DNA of 64,000 nucleotides from assembly GCF_007558865.1 (NCBI RefSeq), contig NZ_VLPK01000005.1, positions 1 through 64,000 of the forward strand, read 5' to 3'. Position 1 is the stretch's first letter; every line of letters starts with the position of its first letter. Of this stretch, positions 7,982 through 16,906 are shown piece after piece. Made by a program: the position numbers and the translations under genes. The stretch is from Mucilaginibacter corticis (lineage in GTDB: Bacteria; Bacteroidota; Bacteroidia; Sphingobacteriales; Sphingobacteriaceae). The notes below the pieces were generated by a model. The model was not told the DNA's origin and made no database searches. It was given only the letters and a program-made list of their open reading frames with translations.

Positions 7982-9454
7982 TTAATATGCCCTTGCAAAC
8001 AAAACCCGTTGCGTTGACGGTTTGCCTGTCAAAATACATTTACCTTCTTCCTGTTTATTATTTAAAGGTATACAGCGTATGGTAGCCTTGGTTTCGTCTT
8101 TTATGCGTTGCTCGGTTTCTGATGTGCCATCCCAGTGTGCTGACAGGAAACCCGGTTTTTCATCCAGTAAGCGTTTAAATTCTTCGTAAGTGTCAACCTC
8201 GGTAGTATTTTCTGTGCGGAAGTTTGCGGCTTTTTGGTAGATGTTTGCCTGAATTTCTTCCAGCAACTTTTCGATATGACCGGCCAAGCCTTCCTGGCTA
8301 ACAGTTTCTTTTGTCTTGGTATCTCGGCGCGCAAGTTCTACAGTACCGTTTTGCATATCACGGCTGCCGATGGCTACACGCAATGGCACTCCTTTTAATT
8401 CATACTCTGCAAATTTAGCTCCGGGACGATGTGTATCACGATTGTCAAATTTTACAGATATACCTTTAGCTATCAATTCTTTACGAAGACCATTTACATA
8501 TGTGGTTATGTTAGCTAACTCCTCGTCATGTTTATATATCGGCACAACAACTACCTGTATCGGCGCCAGTTTTGGCGGCAAAACAAGGCCTGCATCGTCA
8601 GAGTGCGCCATGATCAACGCACCTATTAAACGGGTTGATACACCCCAAGAGGTAGCCCAAACGTAATCCAGTTTATTTTCTTTGTTAGTAAATTTAACGT
8701 CGAACGCTTTAGCAAAATTCTGCCCTAAAAAGTGAGATGTGCCCGCTTGTAAAGCTTTACCGTCTTGCATTAATGCTTCTATGCAATAAGTATCCAATGC
8801 ACCTGCAAAACGCTCATTTGGTGTTTTACGGCCCTTTACAACAGGTAATGCCAAAAAGTTCTCCACAAAATCGGCATATACTTCAAGCATTTGTTCGGTT
8901 TCGGCAACGGCCTCATCTGCAGTAGCATGGGCGGTGTGCCCTTCCTGCCATAAAAACTCGCTGGTACGTAAGAATAAACGCGTACGCATTTCCCAACGCA
9001 TTACGTTGGCCCATTGGTTTACCAGTATCGGCAGGTCGCGGTATGATTGGATCCAGCCCCTGTAGGTATTCCAGATAATAGTTTCTGATGTTGGGCGAAT
9101 GATCAGTTCTTCTTCCAGTTTAGCTTCTTCATCAACTATAATATTACCGCTGCCATCATTTTTTAGACGATAGTGGGTAACCACGGCACATTCTTTTGCA
9201 AAACCTTCTACGTGACTGGCTTCTTTTGAGAAAAAAGATTTGGGTATCAGCAGCGGGAAATAAGCATTGCTGTGGCCTGTGTCTTTAAACATTTTGTCTA
9301 ATACGCCCTGCATTTTTTCCCAGATGGAATATCCGTACGGCTTAATGATCATACAACCCCTAACCGGCGAATACTCGGCCATATCGGCCTTTATAACCAG
9401 ATCGTTATACCATTGCGAATAATCTTCATCTTTACTAATAACGCCTTTACTCAT
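7982..9454 (-). CDS. proS: Proline--tRNA ligase, short archaeal/eukaryotic-type
   Basis: 490 residues, class II aminoacyl-tRNA synthetase that charges tRNA-Pro in the cytosol. The start (DYSQWYNDLVIKADMAEYSP, VRGCMIIKPYGYSIWE), the motif-2 region (LIIRPTSETIIWNTYRGWIQ, NVMRWEMRTRLFLRTSEFLW), HTAHATADEA and the conserved C-terminal FARAY are those of the short ProRS type that lacks the bacterial editing insertion. The length fits that type, which is normal in Bacteroidota. The C-terminal zinc-like region retains IRCIPL and GKCILTGK. The single Cys pairs seen do not let me decide whether zinc is bound. A 136-bp divergent gap separates it from the lipoprotein at 9591. Confidence 0.95.
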   Translation of the reverse strand: MSKGVISKDEDYSQWYNDLVIKADMAEYSPVRGCMIIKPYGYSIWEKMQGVLDKMFKDTGHSNAYFPLLIPKSFFSKEASHVEGFAKECAVVTHYRLKNDGSGNIIVDEEAKLEEELIIRPTSETIIWNTYRGWIQSYRDLPILVNQWANVMRWEMRTRLFLRTSEFLWQEGHTAHATADEAVAETEQMLEVYADFVENFLALPVVKGRKTPNERFAGALDTYCIEALMQDGKALQAGTSHFLGQNFAKAFDVKFTNKENKLDYVWATSWGVSTRLIGALIMAHSDDAGLVLPPKLAPIQVVVVPIYKHDEELANITTYVNGLRKELIAKGISVKFDNRDTHRPGAKFAEYELKGVPLRVAIGSRDMQNGTVELARRDTKTKETVSQEGLAGHIEKLLEEIQANIYQKAANFRTENTTEVDTYEEFKRLLDEKPGFLSAHWDGTSETEQRIKDETKATIRCIPLNNKQEEGKCILTGKPSTQRVLFARAY

Positions 9455-9543
9455 TTGTTTGTGGAATAGATTTTGACTGTTTAATTACTTATTATTGTGG
9501 TCAAATTTATAAATTTATACGTTATCAGAACGTCAAATTAAAC

Positions 9544-9572
9544 CTTGCCGGCAAATATTAGTTATATATTTA
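9544..9572 (+). promoter_or_regulatory. Candidate promoter for the 9591-11998 operon
   Basis: CTTG at 9544-9547 and TATATTTA at 9565-9572 resemble the Bacteroidota -33 (TTTG) and -7 (TAnnTTTG) boxes with a 17-base spacer, about 18 bases before the ATG at 9591. Each box has one mismatch and the spacer is slightly short, so this is tentative. Confidence 0.35.
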
Positions 9573-9590
9573 TAACCAACGCTTGAAAAA

Positions 9591-10508
9591 ATGAAAACCA
9601 TCCTGCCTTTAGGAATTATTATTATCATCGCTATTGCACTGAGTTCCTGCTCATCCATGAACAACCTGGCCAAAACACAAACCATTGGCGATGACGTTTA
9701 TTACACCAAGGCAAAAGCAGGCGACTCATTCGATCCTCAACCGCAATACGCACAAAATAGCTATACCAATAATGATGATTACTATTATTATGGCGACTAT
9801 AAATCGCGCATAGACAGGTTTAGCTACCTTACCCCTTTTGATTATAGCGATGACTTTTACTATGACTACGCATCAAATGACTATGCTACGCCTCCACCTG
9901 CAAATACATCAGCCACCGAACAGATAGATAATGGTGATGATGATTATGCAGACGCTTATGATGATCTGGGTATATATTCTGCATATGATTTTGGCTATGG
10001 TGATTTTGGCGGATATGATAATTATGGTTATGGTGTAGCTTATTCAAGCTATATATACGGTGGCGGTGGCCGCGTCAGTCATAAAAGATCTCACGCAGGT
10101 GATAGGTTCAGTCGGGCAAATTCAGGGGGGCTTGTTTTCAATAAAATTGGGGTATCTTCAGGTTCACGGCCATCATCATCTGCCGGTTTAAATTTTAGCC
10201 GCGGGAACGGCACATCGACTAATAATAATGGCAATACGGCATTTACAGGCAGCAGGCGTCCCGGCGGCAGCTATGCGGTGTATCCGGGCCGCCCGGGCAT
10301 CAATTCGACAGCGTACGTTAATCCGACAGGTAATGGCAACCGTATCATCCGTCAGGACAACCCAAGGCCGGTGATCCAGCAACAACAAACTATCGAACGT
10401 TACTCACCCCCACCCAGTACAAGTTCATCAAGCAGTTCAGGTAGCTCCGGCAGTTCTGGCGGCGGTGGTGCTGCAAGTGGTGGCGGCGGCAGACCGGTAA
10501 GGCCATAA
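9591..10508 (+). CDS. Tyr/Asp-rich low-complexity lipoprotein
   Basis: 305 residues with a lipoprotein signal (IAIALSSC, acylated C20). Residues 50-160 are full of Tyr and Asp clusters (NDDYYYYGDYKS, YSDDFYYDYASND, GDDDYADAYDDLG). The C-terminal part is Gly/Ser/Asn/Arg-rich and ends in poly-Ser/Gly tracts. No folded domain is recognisable; most of the mature protein is probably disordered. It is probably co-transcribed with the outer-membrane protein that starts 11 bp downstream, suggesting a joint envelope role. Relatives are known only as hypothetical proteins. Confidence 0.8.
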   Translation: MKTILPLGIIIIIAIALSSCSSMNNLAKTQTIGDDVYYTKAKAGDSFDPQPQYAQNSYTNNDDYYYYGDYKSRIDRFSYLTPFDYSDDFYYDYASNDYATPPPANTSATEQIDNGDDDYADAYDDLGIYSAYDFGYGDFGGYDNYGYGVAYSSYIYGGGGRVSHKRSHAGDRFSRANSGGLVFNKIGVSSGSRPSSSAGLNFSRGNGTSTNNNGNTAFTGSRRPGGSYAVYPGRPGINSTAYVNPTGNGNRIIRQDNPRPVIQQQQTIERYSPPPSTSSSSSSGSSGSSGGGGAASGGGGRPVRP

Positions 10509-10519
10509 TAACAACATCT

Positions 10520-11998
10520 ATGAGATATAAATTTCTACTTTTTGCAATTGCGTTAGCAGCAGTTAGCAATAACGGTTTTGCCCAATATGCTAAAGATGCT
10601 ATCCGCTTTTCCACATTTCAAACCAGTTCAACATCGCGCATAAAAGCTATTGGTAATGCGGGTACCGCTATTGGTGGCGATTTAAGCTCCGTAAGTGGCA
10701 ACCCGGCCGGCTTAGGATATTTTACCCACTCAGAACTGAGCATAACGCCCGAATTTGACGGCAATACCAATAAAGCCACCTATTTGGGCCAAGCATCGTC
10801 TGCCACCGACAACAGCGTCAATATGAGTAATGCCGCTATTGTTTTTTATAACCGCTTAAATACCCCGCCGGGCCAGGACAAAACTAAAGGTTGGTTAAGC
10901 GTAAATTTCGGTATAGCTTATAACCGCACCAATAATTTTTATGAGAGTGTTCAATATGGCGCTAAAAACAACAACAATTCCATTGCGGATTATTATGCTA
11001 AACTCGCCAACGACCTTGGTATTGGCTCGGATAATTTACAGGCATGGGCTTTTGATCAAAAATTGATAGACGCGTATGGCGCGGGTGGCGGCTCAAACTA
11101 TACTTATCAAGGTAACGCAATTCCCGGCGAATTACAGGCAGGTAATATTACAAGGGTTGGCGGCCAAAGCGCTTACGATTTTTCTGTCGGGGCTAATTAC
11201 AGCAATAAATTGTACCTGGGTTTAGGCGTAGGTGTTACAGAACTACGCTATAAATCAACAAATAGTTTTACCGAAACAGGCACGGCATCGGTATTAGAAA
11301 ACAATGTGCCGGCTAATCGCGCTTATAATTCAACTTATACGCAATACCAAAACACCAAAGGCGAGGGATTTAATGCACGGTTAGGCATCATGTACAAAAT
11401 ACTGGAAAGCGTACGTGTTGGCGCTGTAATTACCAGCCCTACATTTATAAATGTTAATGATTCATTTAGCGAAGGATTAAGAACCAACATAGCTAATAAC
11501 GGCAATTTTTCAAACGGCCCGCAGGAGTATCCGCTAACTTACGATTTGCGTACAGCATTTAAGGCGGCAGGTGGGCTATCTGTATTTATTGGCAAATATG
11601 GTTTTATAACCGGCGATGTTGAATACATTGACTATGCCGGTACACATATCAGCAGTAATGACAATTATACCAATACTTATGACCAGGGTATTATTGCAAG
11701 CAACTATAAGTCGGCCGTTAATTTTCATACCGGGGCCGAGATCAAAATAACCGACGCTTTTGCTTTACGTGGTGGTTACGCCATACAAGGCAGTCCGTTA
11801 AAAACGGGCGGAATTGATACAAAAATTGTAACCGGTGGCTTAGGTTACCGTTTGGGTAATTATTATATTGACGCTACTTATGTGCACTTAAATAGCAGTC
11901 AAACCATTTTGCCTTATGATATCGGCGATACCACCCCATCTGCAAGCGCAAACGCAACCAATAATAATTTCTTTTTTACTATAGGTTACAGGTATTAA
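10520..11998 (+). CDS. FadL/OmpP1-like outer-membrane barrel protein
   Basis: 492 residues with a signal peptide ending GFAQ. The mature N-terminus (AIRFSTFQTSSTSRIKAIGN, AGTAIGGDLSSVSGNPAGLG) has the NPAGL-type motif of the FadL/OmpP1/TodX transport family, where a plug domain fills a 14-strand barrel. Alternating amphipathic strands continue to a terminal aromatic (FFFTIGYRY), as expected for barrel insertion. The family takes up hydrophobic compounds; the substrate cannot be read here. Second gene of a two-gene operon with the 9591 lipoprotein, closed by the terminator at 12009-12050. Confidence 0.85.
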   Translation: MRYKFLLFAIALAAVSNNGFAQYAKDAIRFSTFQTSSTSRIKAIGNAGTAIGGDLSSVSGNPAGLGYFTHSELSITPEFDGNTNKATYLGQASSATDNSVNMSNAAIVFYNRLNTPPGQDKTKGWLSVNFGIAYNRTNNFYESVQYGAKNNNNSIADYYAKLANDLGIGSDNLQAWAFDQKLIDAYGAGGGSNYTYQGNAIPGELQAGNITRVGGQSAYDFSVGANYSNKLYLGLGVGVTELRYKSTNSFTETGTASVLENNVPANRAYNSTYTQYQNTKGEGFNARLGIMYKILESVRVGAVITSPTFINVNDSFSEGLRTNIANNGNFSNGPQEYPLTYDLRTAFKAAGGLSVFIGKYGFITGDVEYIDYAGTHISSNDNYTNTYDQGIIASNYKSAVNFHTGAEIKITDAFALRGGYAIQGSPLKTGGIDTKIVTGGLGYRLGNYYIDATYVHLNSSQTILPYDIGDTTPSASANATNNNFFFTIGYRY

Positions 11999-12008
11999 AA
12001 GTGCTCAC

Positions 12009-12050
12009 AAACAAAGAACGCCTGCTTAGTTAAGTGGGCGTTCTTTGTTT
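12009..12050. terminator. Bidirectional intrinsic terminator
   Basis: A perfect 14-bp stem (AAACAAAGAACGCC with its complement at 12037-12050) around a 14-base loop, A-rich on one side and T-rich on the other. It lies between the convergent barrel gene and dps and can serve both. Confidence 0.85.
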
Positions 12051-12067
12051 ATATAATATTAAAATGC

Positions 12068-12547
12068 TTAGTCTTCGTTAACAAATGAGCGTAGCATCCA
12101 GGTGTTTTTTTCCTGGAATTGCATAAACCGGTTTACCATATCGTTTGTACCGTCGTCGCCGGCATCAGCGGTAATTTCTAATAGTTCACGTTCAAACTCT
12201 ATTAGTTTCGCCATATCTTCAATAATCTCTTTAACCATCTTGGTATCTTTTAACCCAATGGTATTGATCTCTTTAATGGTTGATGTTTTTATATAATCGT
12301 CAAAAGTACTGTATGGCGCTTTACCCAGGGTAAGAATACGTTCTGCCAGTTCATCGATAGTTACCAAGGCTTCGGTATAAAGCTCTTCAAACTTAACATG
12401 CAGGGTAAAAAAGTTGGTGCCCTTAACATTCCAGTGGCAGCCCCTTAGCTTTTGATAATGGATGTGATAATTTGCAAGCAGGTCATTTAAATGATCAACT
12501 ACCGGTTTTACTTTACCTTCTTTAAGGCTGATTTCTTTCGCGTTCAT
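12068..12547 (-). CDS. dps: Dps ferritin-like DNA-protection protein
   Basis: 159 residues, a normal Dps. These proteins form 12-mers that oxidise Fe(II) with peroxide, store it and protect DNA. The inter-subunit ferroxidase residues are all present at canonical spacing: H38 (in CHWNVKG), H50, D65 and E69 (TIDELAERI). The N-terminal tail is short with few lysines (MNAKEISLKEGKVK), so strong DNA binding is not assured. The gene is divergent from 12564 with only 16 bp between start codons, so its promoter must lie inside the neighbour's coding sequence. Confidence 0.93.
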   Translation of the reverse strand: MNAKEISLKEGKVKPVVDHLNDLLANYHIHYQKLRGCHWNVKGTNFFTLHVKFEELYTEALVTIDELAERILTLGKAPYSTFDDYIKTSTIKEINTIGLKDTKMVKEIIEDMAKLIEFERELLEITADAGDDGTNDMVNRFMQFQEKNTWMLRSFVNED

Positions 12548-12563
12548 GGTGTAAAATTGTTGT

Positions 12564-13397
12564 ATGAGTGATAATAGGTACTATGTACTTTTGTTGTGTA
12601 AAGATACCAATCCTGCTGATTTTAATAGCATATTTGTACCCTTTATGACTATGCTATTACCATTCATTAATGAGCAGTTTGGCGGGGCGATCTGGCGCAT
12701 GGAAATTGATAGTTTAACCGATACCGTTAATCTTGAAATAAGGACAACTGACAAACAGGTTTCATTCGCATCAATAGATCTTACGGACAGAAAAATCAAT
12801 TTTAAAGATTACACTACCCCTGAAAGATGGTTAACCGGAATGGAGGCCGCTTATAATGGCATTTTGTTACTGCATAATTACCAATCAGAAAACGCGCCGG
12901 TACATAAAGGGGTTATTGCTGTTGATAGAAACGGCGAAATTGCCTGGAGTAATTATACCTATGCTTTTGATCACCTTTCTGCAAACGGCCCTGTTTTATA
13001 TCATACCCAGATACAGCCAAGGAAATTATTTCTGGCCGATGTTAAAACCGGCGCGGTTATAAGGCAATTTGACCAGAACATTGACCGCGAGGCGGAAAAT
13101 TACATCATCGCCCCGCAAATGTTAAATGACGGTGACCCGGGTTTTTCATTACCGGCAAACCCATACGGAAACATTGTACATTCTCTTGATTACAATACTT
13201 TCAGAATTGTATCTTTGCACACTTTCATTACGGGACAGTTAAAACAACATTTATATATCATGAATGAAACCGGCCCGGTTTATGAAGATTTATTAAATGC
13301 AGATATACAAAAAATGCAACCTGAGTCGTTTATCCTGTATAAAAATTGGCTCGTTTATATAAAAAACAAATCAGAACTAAAGGTTATCAACCTGTAA
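12564..13397 (+). CDS. Uncharacterised DUF4905-like protein
   Basis: 277 residues, no signal peptide, rich in beta-strand. Segments such as GVIAVDRNGEIAWSNYTYAF, RKLFLADVKTGAVIRQFDQN and HLYIMNETGPVYEDLLNAD read like repeated propeller-type blades. I associate it with the Sphingobacteriaceae family DUF4905, with moderate certainty. It heads a plus-strand run with the LysM protein (21 bp gap) and udk. The start codon is 16 bp from that of divergent dps; a later in-frame ATG at 12645 exists, but the residues before it look conserved in style, so I keep the first. Confidence 0.75.
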   Translation: MSDNRYYVLLLCKDTNPADFNSIFVPFMTMLLPFINEQFGGAIWRMEIDSLTDTVNLEIRTTDKQVSFASIDLTDRKINFKDYTTPERWLTGMEAAYNGILLLHNYQSENAPVHKGVIAVDRNGEIAWSNYTYAFDHLSANGPVLYHTQIQPRKLFLADVKTGAVIRQFDQNIDREAENYIIAPQMLNDGDPGFSLPANPYGNIVHSLDYNTFRIVSLHTFITGQLKQHLYIMNETGPVYEDLLNADIQKMQPESFILYKNWLVYIKNKSELKVINL

Positions 13398-13418
13398 AGA
13401 ACTGAATAATATTATATT

Positions 13419-14396
13419 ATGAAATTAAAAGCTTTATTGTTCATAACACCCCTGCTAACACTATCCACATCACTTTTTGCTAAAAATATATTAACAGATT
13501 CTATCGGGATTGAAAACCACGATGGAAAAAAAGTGATATTACACAAGCTTGATCCTAAAGATAATTACTACTCGATAGGCCGCCGCTACAATGTAAGGCC
13601 GGGTGATATCATAAAATTCAATAACAACGCACCGTTAAAAATAGGTGATGTTATTAAAGTACCCACAGACAGGTCGTTTTTAGAGGTAACCAAACCAACG
13701 GTAGTACAGCAAAATAAACCTGCAGTTGTTCCGCAAACCAAGCCGGCGGTTACACCGCCACCTGTAGTGAACCAACAACAGCCCCCTGTACAACAGCAAC
13801 AACAACCAGCTACAAATAATCAACCGTCTGCTACTGGCAGTGGTATTGTAACGCAGGATTATAAAGTATCAGCCGGAGAAACGCTGTATTCTATTGCTAA
13901 AAGGTTTTCATCAACTGTTGAGGATATTACCAAATTGAACGGATTAACCAGTACTACTGTAACCCCCGGGCAAATTATAAAGGTGCAATCGGGTACTGCA
14001 GATGCTGCTCCGCCCGCCCCTGAAAATACAGTAGCAAAGCGCGATTCTACCAGTTATGTTTCTGCATCTGATAGTATTGCCGAACGTAAATTCAATGCCA
14101 ATAAATTTGGCTTATATGAAAAGGATGAAAAAGGTGTAGCTACTTGGATAGATGACGCCAGCCTTGATCCTAACAAAAAACTGGTATTGCACCGCACCGC
14201 GCCGATAGGTACTGTTATAAAAATAACAAACCCTATGACAAACCGTACTACTTTTGCCAAAGTAGTAGGCCATATTACCGATAATGAAAGCACAAAGGAT
14301 GTTATCCTGGTTATGACTAAAAATGTTGCCGAATCTATCGGCGGATTAGATAAACGTATTCATGTAAACATTAGCTACGGCAGCCCTAATGAATAA
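13419..14396 (+). CDS. Exported LysM protein with C-terminal RlpA-like domain
   Basis: 325 residues. A signal peptide (LLTLSTSLFAKN) is followed by one LysM-like unit (about 30-90, NYYSIGRRYNVRPGDIIKFN, IGDVIKVP), a Pro/Gln linker (about 95-140), a clear second LysM (about 148-195, YKVSAGETLYSIAKRFSST, PGQIIKVQ) and a C-terminal double-psi barrel-like domain (about 225-322, GTVIKITNPMTNRTTFAKVV, ending RIHVNISYG). LysM modules bind peptidoglycan; the RlpA-like fold is found in cell-wall proteins. Whether it keeps lytic activity cannot be decided. Its last codons overlap udk by 8 bp, implying translational coupling. Confidence 0.85.
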   Translation: MKLKALLFITPLLTLSTSLFAKNILTDSIGIENHDGKKVILHKLDPKDNYYSIGRRYNVRPGDIIKFNNNAPLKIGDVIKVPTDRSFLEVTKPTVVQQNKPAVVPQTKPAVTPPPVVNQQQPPVQQQQQPATNNQPSATGSGIVTQDYKVSAGETLYSIAKRFSSTVEDITKLNGLTSTTVTPGQIIKVQSGTADAAPPAPENTVAKRDSTSYVSASDSIAERKFNANKFGLYEKDEKGVATWIDDASLDPNKKLVLHRTAPIGTVIKITNPMTNRTTFAKVVGHITDNESTKDVILVMTKNVAESIGGLDKRIHVNISYGSPNE

Positions 14397-15024
14397 ACCT
14401 TACATAATAGGGATTGCCGGCGGAAGCGGGTCCGGAAAGACGTTTTTTTTGAACCGTTTCCTGGATCATTTTTCTGCCGACGAGGTTTGCCTGATATCGC
14501 AGGATGATTATTATTTCCCGGTAGCGCATAACATGACTCCCGAGGAAAATAAGCTTTATGATTTTGACCAGCCATCAACCATTGATAACGATCAGTTTGA
14601 ACGGGATATCAATAAACTGGTTGCAGGCGAAACTATCTATAAGGAAGAATACACATTTAACAACCCTAACATTGAACCCAAAATACTGGAGATAAAACCT
14701 GCGCCGATATTGATCATCGAGGGGTTATTTATCTTTCATTTTAAAGGTATTGGCGATCTGATCGATCTTAGGATATTTTTGGATGCTGATGAAGAAGTTG
14801 CCCTAAAACGCCGCCTTAAACGCGACCTAATAGAACGAGGCTACTCGCATGATGATGTGATGTACAAATGGATAAACCACGTTGTACCGGCTTATAAAGA
14901 GTTTTTGTTGCCATATAAAACCGGCTGCCACAAGATCATTATTAATAATACGCAGACTGCTGATAATATACAGGCAGTAACTGATGAGATCTCGAAAGAG
15001 TTGAGGGAAAAGATACTGAGTTAA
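14389..15024 (+). CDS. udk: Uridine kinase
   Basis: 211 residues, cytosolic nucleoside kinase that phosphorylates uridine (and usually cytidine) in pyrimidine salvage. The Walker A motif GGSGSGKT is at residues 10-17, QDDYYFP near 39-45, FDQPSTID near 60-67 (nucleoside binding) and IIEGLFIF near 104-111. The LKRRLKRDLIERGYSHDDV lid follows. Length and motif order are those of the udk family. Start codon overlaps the end of the LysM gene; the gene ends 10 bp from convergent scoB. Confidence 0.92.
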   Translation: MNKPYIIGIAGGSGSGKTFFLNRFLDHFSADEVCLISQDDYYFPVAHNMTPEENKLYDFDQPSTIDNDQFERDINKLVAGETIYKEEYTFNNPNIEPKILEIKPAPILIIEGLFIFHFKGIGDLIDLRIFLDADEEVALKRRLKRDLIERGYSHDDVMYKWINHVVPAYKEFLLPYKTGCHKIIINNTQTADNIQAVTDEISKELREKILS

Positions 15025-15034
15025 GTTTGAAGAT

Positions 15035-15691
15035 TTAAATCTCCATCTCCGGTATCTCGCCTTCAATTATCAACTTACCGGCAGTTGCATTTTTTATTTC
15101 TTTGACACTTATTCCCGGTGCGCGTTCTAATAATTTAAAACCGCCGCCGGGTAATACATCCAGCACAGCCAGCTCAGTTACTATCTTTTTCACGCAGTTA
15201 ACACCGGTTAAGGGTAAAGTGCATTGTGGTAAAAGTTTTGACTCACCGGCTTTGTTTACGTGCTGCATAGCAACGATAATATTTTCTGCGGATGCCACCA
15301 GGTCCATAGCCCCTCCCATTCCCTTTACCATTTTACCGGGGATCTTCCAGTTGGCTATGTCGCCGTTTTCTGATACTTCCATAGCGCCCAGTATAGTCAG
15401 GTTTACTTTGCGTGCCCTGATCATCCCAAAACTCATAGCCGAATCAAATATCGCCGAACCCGGAAGCATGGTTATTGTCTGTTTCCCGGCATTGATCAGA
15501 TCAGCATCTTCCTCCCCCTCAAACGGGAACGGACCCATACCCAACAAACCATTTTCTGATTGCAGCACCACATCCATATCAGCAGGAATATAATTTGCCA
15601 CCAGCGTAGGTATACCAATACCAAGGTTCACGTAGTAGCCGTCTTTTATCTCTTTAGCAATGCGTTTTGCTATTCCTGTTTTATCCAACAT
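15035..15691 (-). CDS. scoB: 3-oxoacid CoA-transferase subunit B
   Basis: 218 residues, beta subunit of succinyl-CoA:3-oxoacid (or acetoacetate) CoA-transferase, which moves CoA between acyl donors in ketone-body and short-chain fatty-acid use. The N-terminal YYVNLGIGIPTLVANYIP and the active-site motif SENGLLGMGPFP with the glutamate that forms the glutamyl-CoA thioester (E46) are clear. GKMVKGMGGAMDLV is also family-typical. It is the last gene of a minus-strand unit scoA - acetyltransferase - scoB, starting 2 bp after the acetyltransferase stop. Confidence 0.92.
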   Translation of the reverse strand: MLDKTGIAKRIAKEIKDGYYVNLGIGIPTLVANYIPADMDVVLQSENGLLGMGPFPFEGEEDADLINAGKQTITMLPGSAIFDSAMSFGMIRARKVNLTILGAMEVSENGDIANWKIPGKMVKGMGGAMDLVASAENIIVAMQHVNKAGESKLLPQCTLPLTGVNCVKKIVTELAVLDVLPGGGFKLLERAPGISVKEIKNATAGKLIIEGEIPEMEI

Positions 15692-15693
15692 AT

Positions 15694-16116
15694 CTAATTT
15701 AATTTCTTGACGTAATATTTAGGCGAATCAGTATAACCATTACGTTCATAAAAGCGATGTGCATTAATACGATGCCCGTTACAATGAACAAAAATCCGGT
15801 CGCATTTTCGCTCTGCAACCAACTCTTCTGCCCGGTCCAGTAATGCGGCACCGATGCCTTTACTGCGAGTATTTTCATCAACACAGAAATATGCAATATT
15901 GGCAAAATCGCCGGCCATGGCTATTTGCGGAATGAAATGAATTGAAATAAAACCGATCACTTTTTCATTTTTCTCATAAGCCAATAGTTCATGATCTGCG
16001 TTGTCATTTAATAAAACTAACTTGTCTTTAATTAACTGTTCATCTGCAGGGTATCCAAGTTGGCCTAACAGCGTACAAATGTCGGGCGCGTCTGTTATTT
16101 TAGCTTTTCTGATCAT
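15694..16116 (-). CDS. GNAT acetyltransferase lodged between CoA-transferase subunits
   Basis: 140 residues, single GNAT domain: IRKAKITDAPDICTLLGQLG at the N-terminus, the acetyl-CoA pyrophosphate loop RSKGIGAALLDRAEEL (R/Q-x-x-G-x-G/A) near 88-103, and the C-terminal HRFYERNGYTDS. Substrate is not readable. Its start overlaps the end of scoA by 17 bp and its stop is 2 bp before scoB, so it is embedded in that operon, which normally has its two subunit genes adjacent. This suggests co-regulation with acyl-CoA metabolism, perhaps acetylation of a protein or metabolite when acetyl-CoA is abundant. Confidence 0.88.
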   Translation of the reverse strand: MIRKAKITDAPDICTLLGQLGYPADEQLIKDKLVLLNDNADHELLAYEKNEKVIGFISIHFIPQIAMAGDFANIAYFCVDENTRSKGIGAALLDRAEELVAERKCDRIFVHCNGHRINAHRFYERNGYTDSPKYYVKKLN

Positions 16117-16807
16117 GTTGACGTGTGGTTCGTTGTTCTATCCTTTTCTCATAGTTGACGCCCTGAAAGATCCGGTGCACATAGATCCCAGGCGTGTGGA
16201 CATGATCCGGATCCAATTCGCCGGGCTCTACCAACTCCTCAACCTCGACAATAGTTATCTTACCTGCCATTGCCATTACCGGATTAAAATTGCGCGCAGT
16301 GGCGCGGTAGATCAAATTACCCATGGTATCGCCTTTCCAGGCTTTAACAATGGCAAAGTCGGCATCAAAGGCCATCTCCATCAGGTAATCCTTTCCGTTA
16401 AAATTGCGTATTTCTTTACCTATGGCTACTTCTGTACCTATGCCTGCCGGCGTAAATATGGCCGGCATACCATAACCTGCAGCCATGCAGCGCGTTGCCA
16501 GCGTTCCTTGTGGAATCAGTTCAACTTCCAGTTCGCCACTTAACAGTTGACGTTCAAACTCAGCATTTTCACCGACGTATGACGCGATCATTTTTTTAAC
16601 CTGCCGTTGCTTCAGCATCAAGCCTATCCCAAAATCATCCACCCCGGCATTGTTTGATATACAGGTTAGATCCTTCACTCCTTTTTTAACAAGGGCCGTG
16701 ATACAATTCTCGGGCAGGCCGCACAAACCAAAGCCACCAAGTAATAGGGTCATCCCATCGGTCACATCATGAATGGCTTCATCAGCATTCTTAAAAACTT
16801 TGTTCAT
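16100..16807 (-). CDS. scoA: 3-oxoacid CoA-transferase subunit A
   Basis: 235 residues, alpha subunit partner of scoB. The start MNKVFKNADEAIHDVTDGMT and GGFGLCGLPENCI, then NNAGVDDFGIG, IPQGTLATRCMAAG and YGMPAIFTPAGIGTEVAIGK are typical of the subunit A family. Length matches the family. First gene of the scoA - acetyltransferase - scoB unit; its 3' end overlaps the acetyltransferase start by 17 bp. Cytosolic. Confidence 0.92.
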   Translation of the reverse strand: MNKVFKNADEAIHDVTDGMTLLLGGFGLCGLPENCITALVKKGVKDLTCISNNAGVDDFGIGLMLKQRQVKKMIASYVGENAEFERQLLSGELEVELIPQGTLATRCMAAGYGMPAIFTPAGIGTEVAIGKEIRNFNGKDYLMEMAFDADFAIVKAWKGDTMGNLIYRATARNFNPVMAMAGKITIVEVEELVEPGELDPDHVHTPGIYVHRIFQGVNYEKRIEQRTTRQHDQKS

Positions 16808-16906
16808 CGGTTATAATTGGTACAGTAAAGCTACTAAATCTACAAACACAGAAAAACAATTATACAGCCTGTGCATTGTTATTATAACAACTACCAAACT
16901 AAAATT

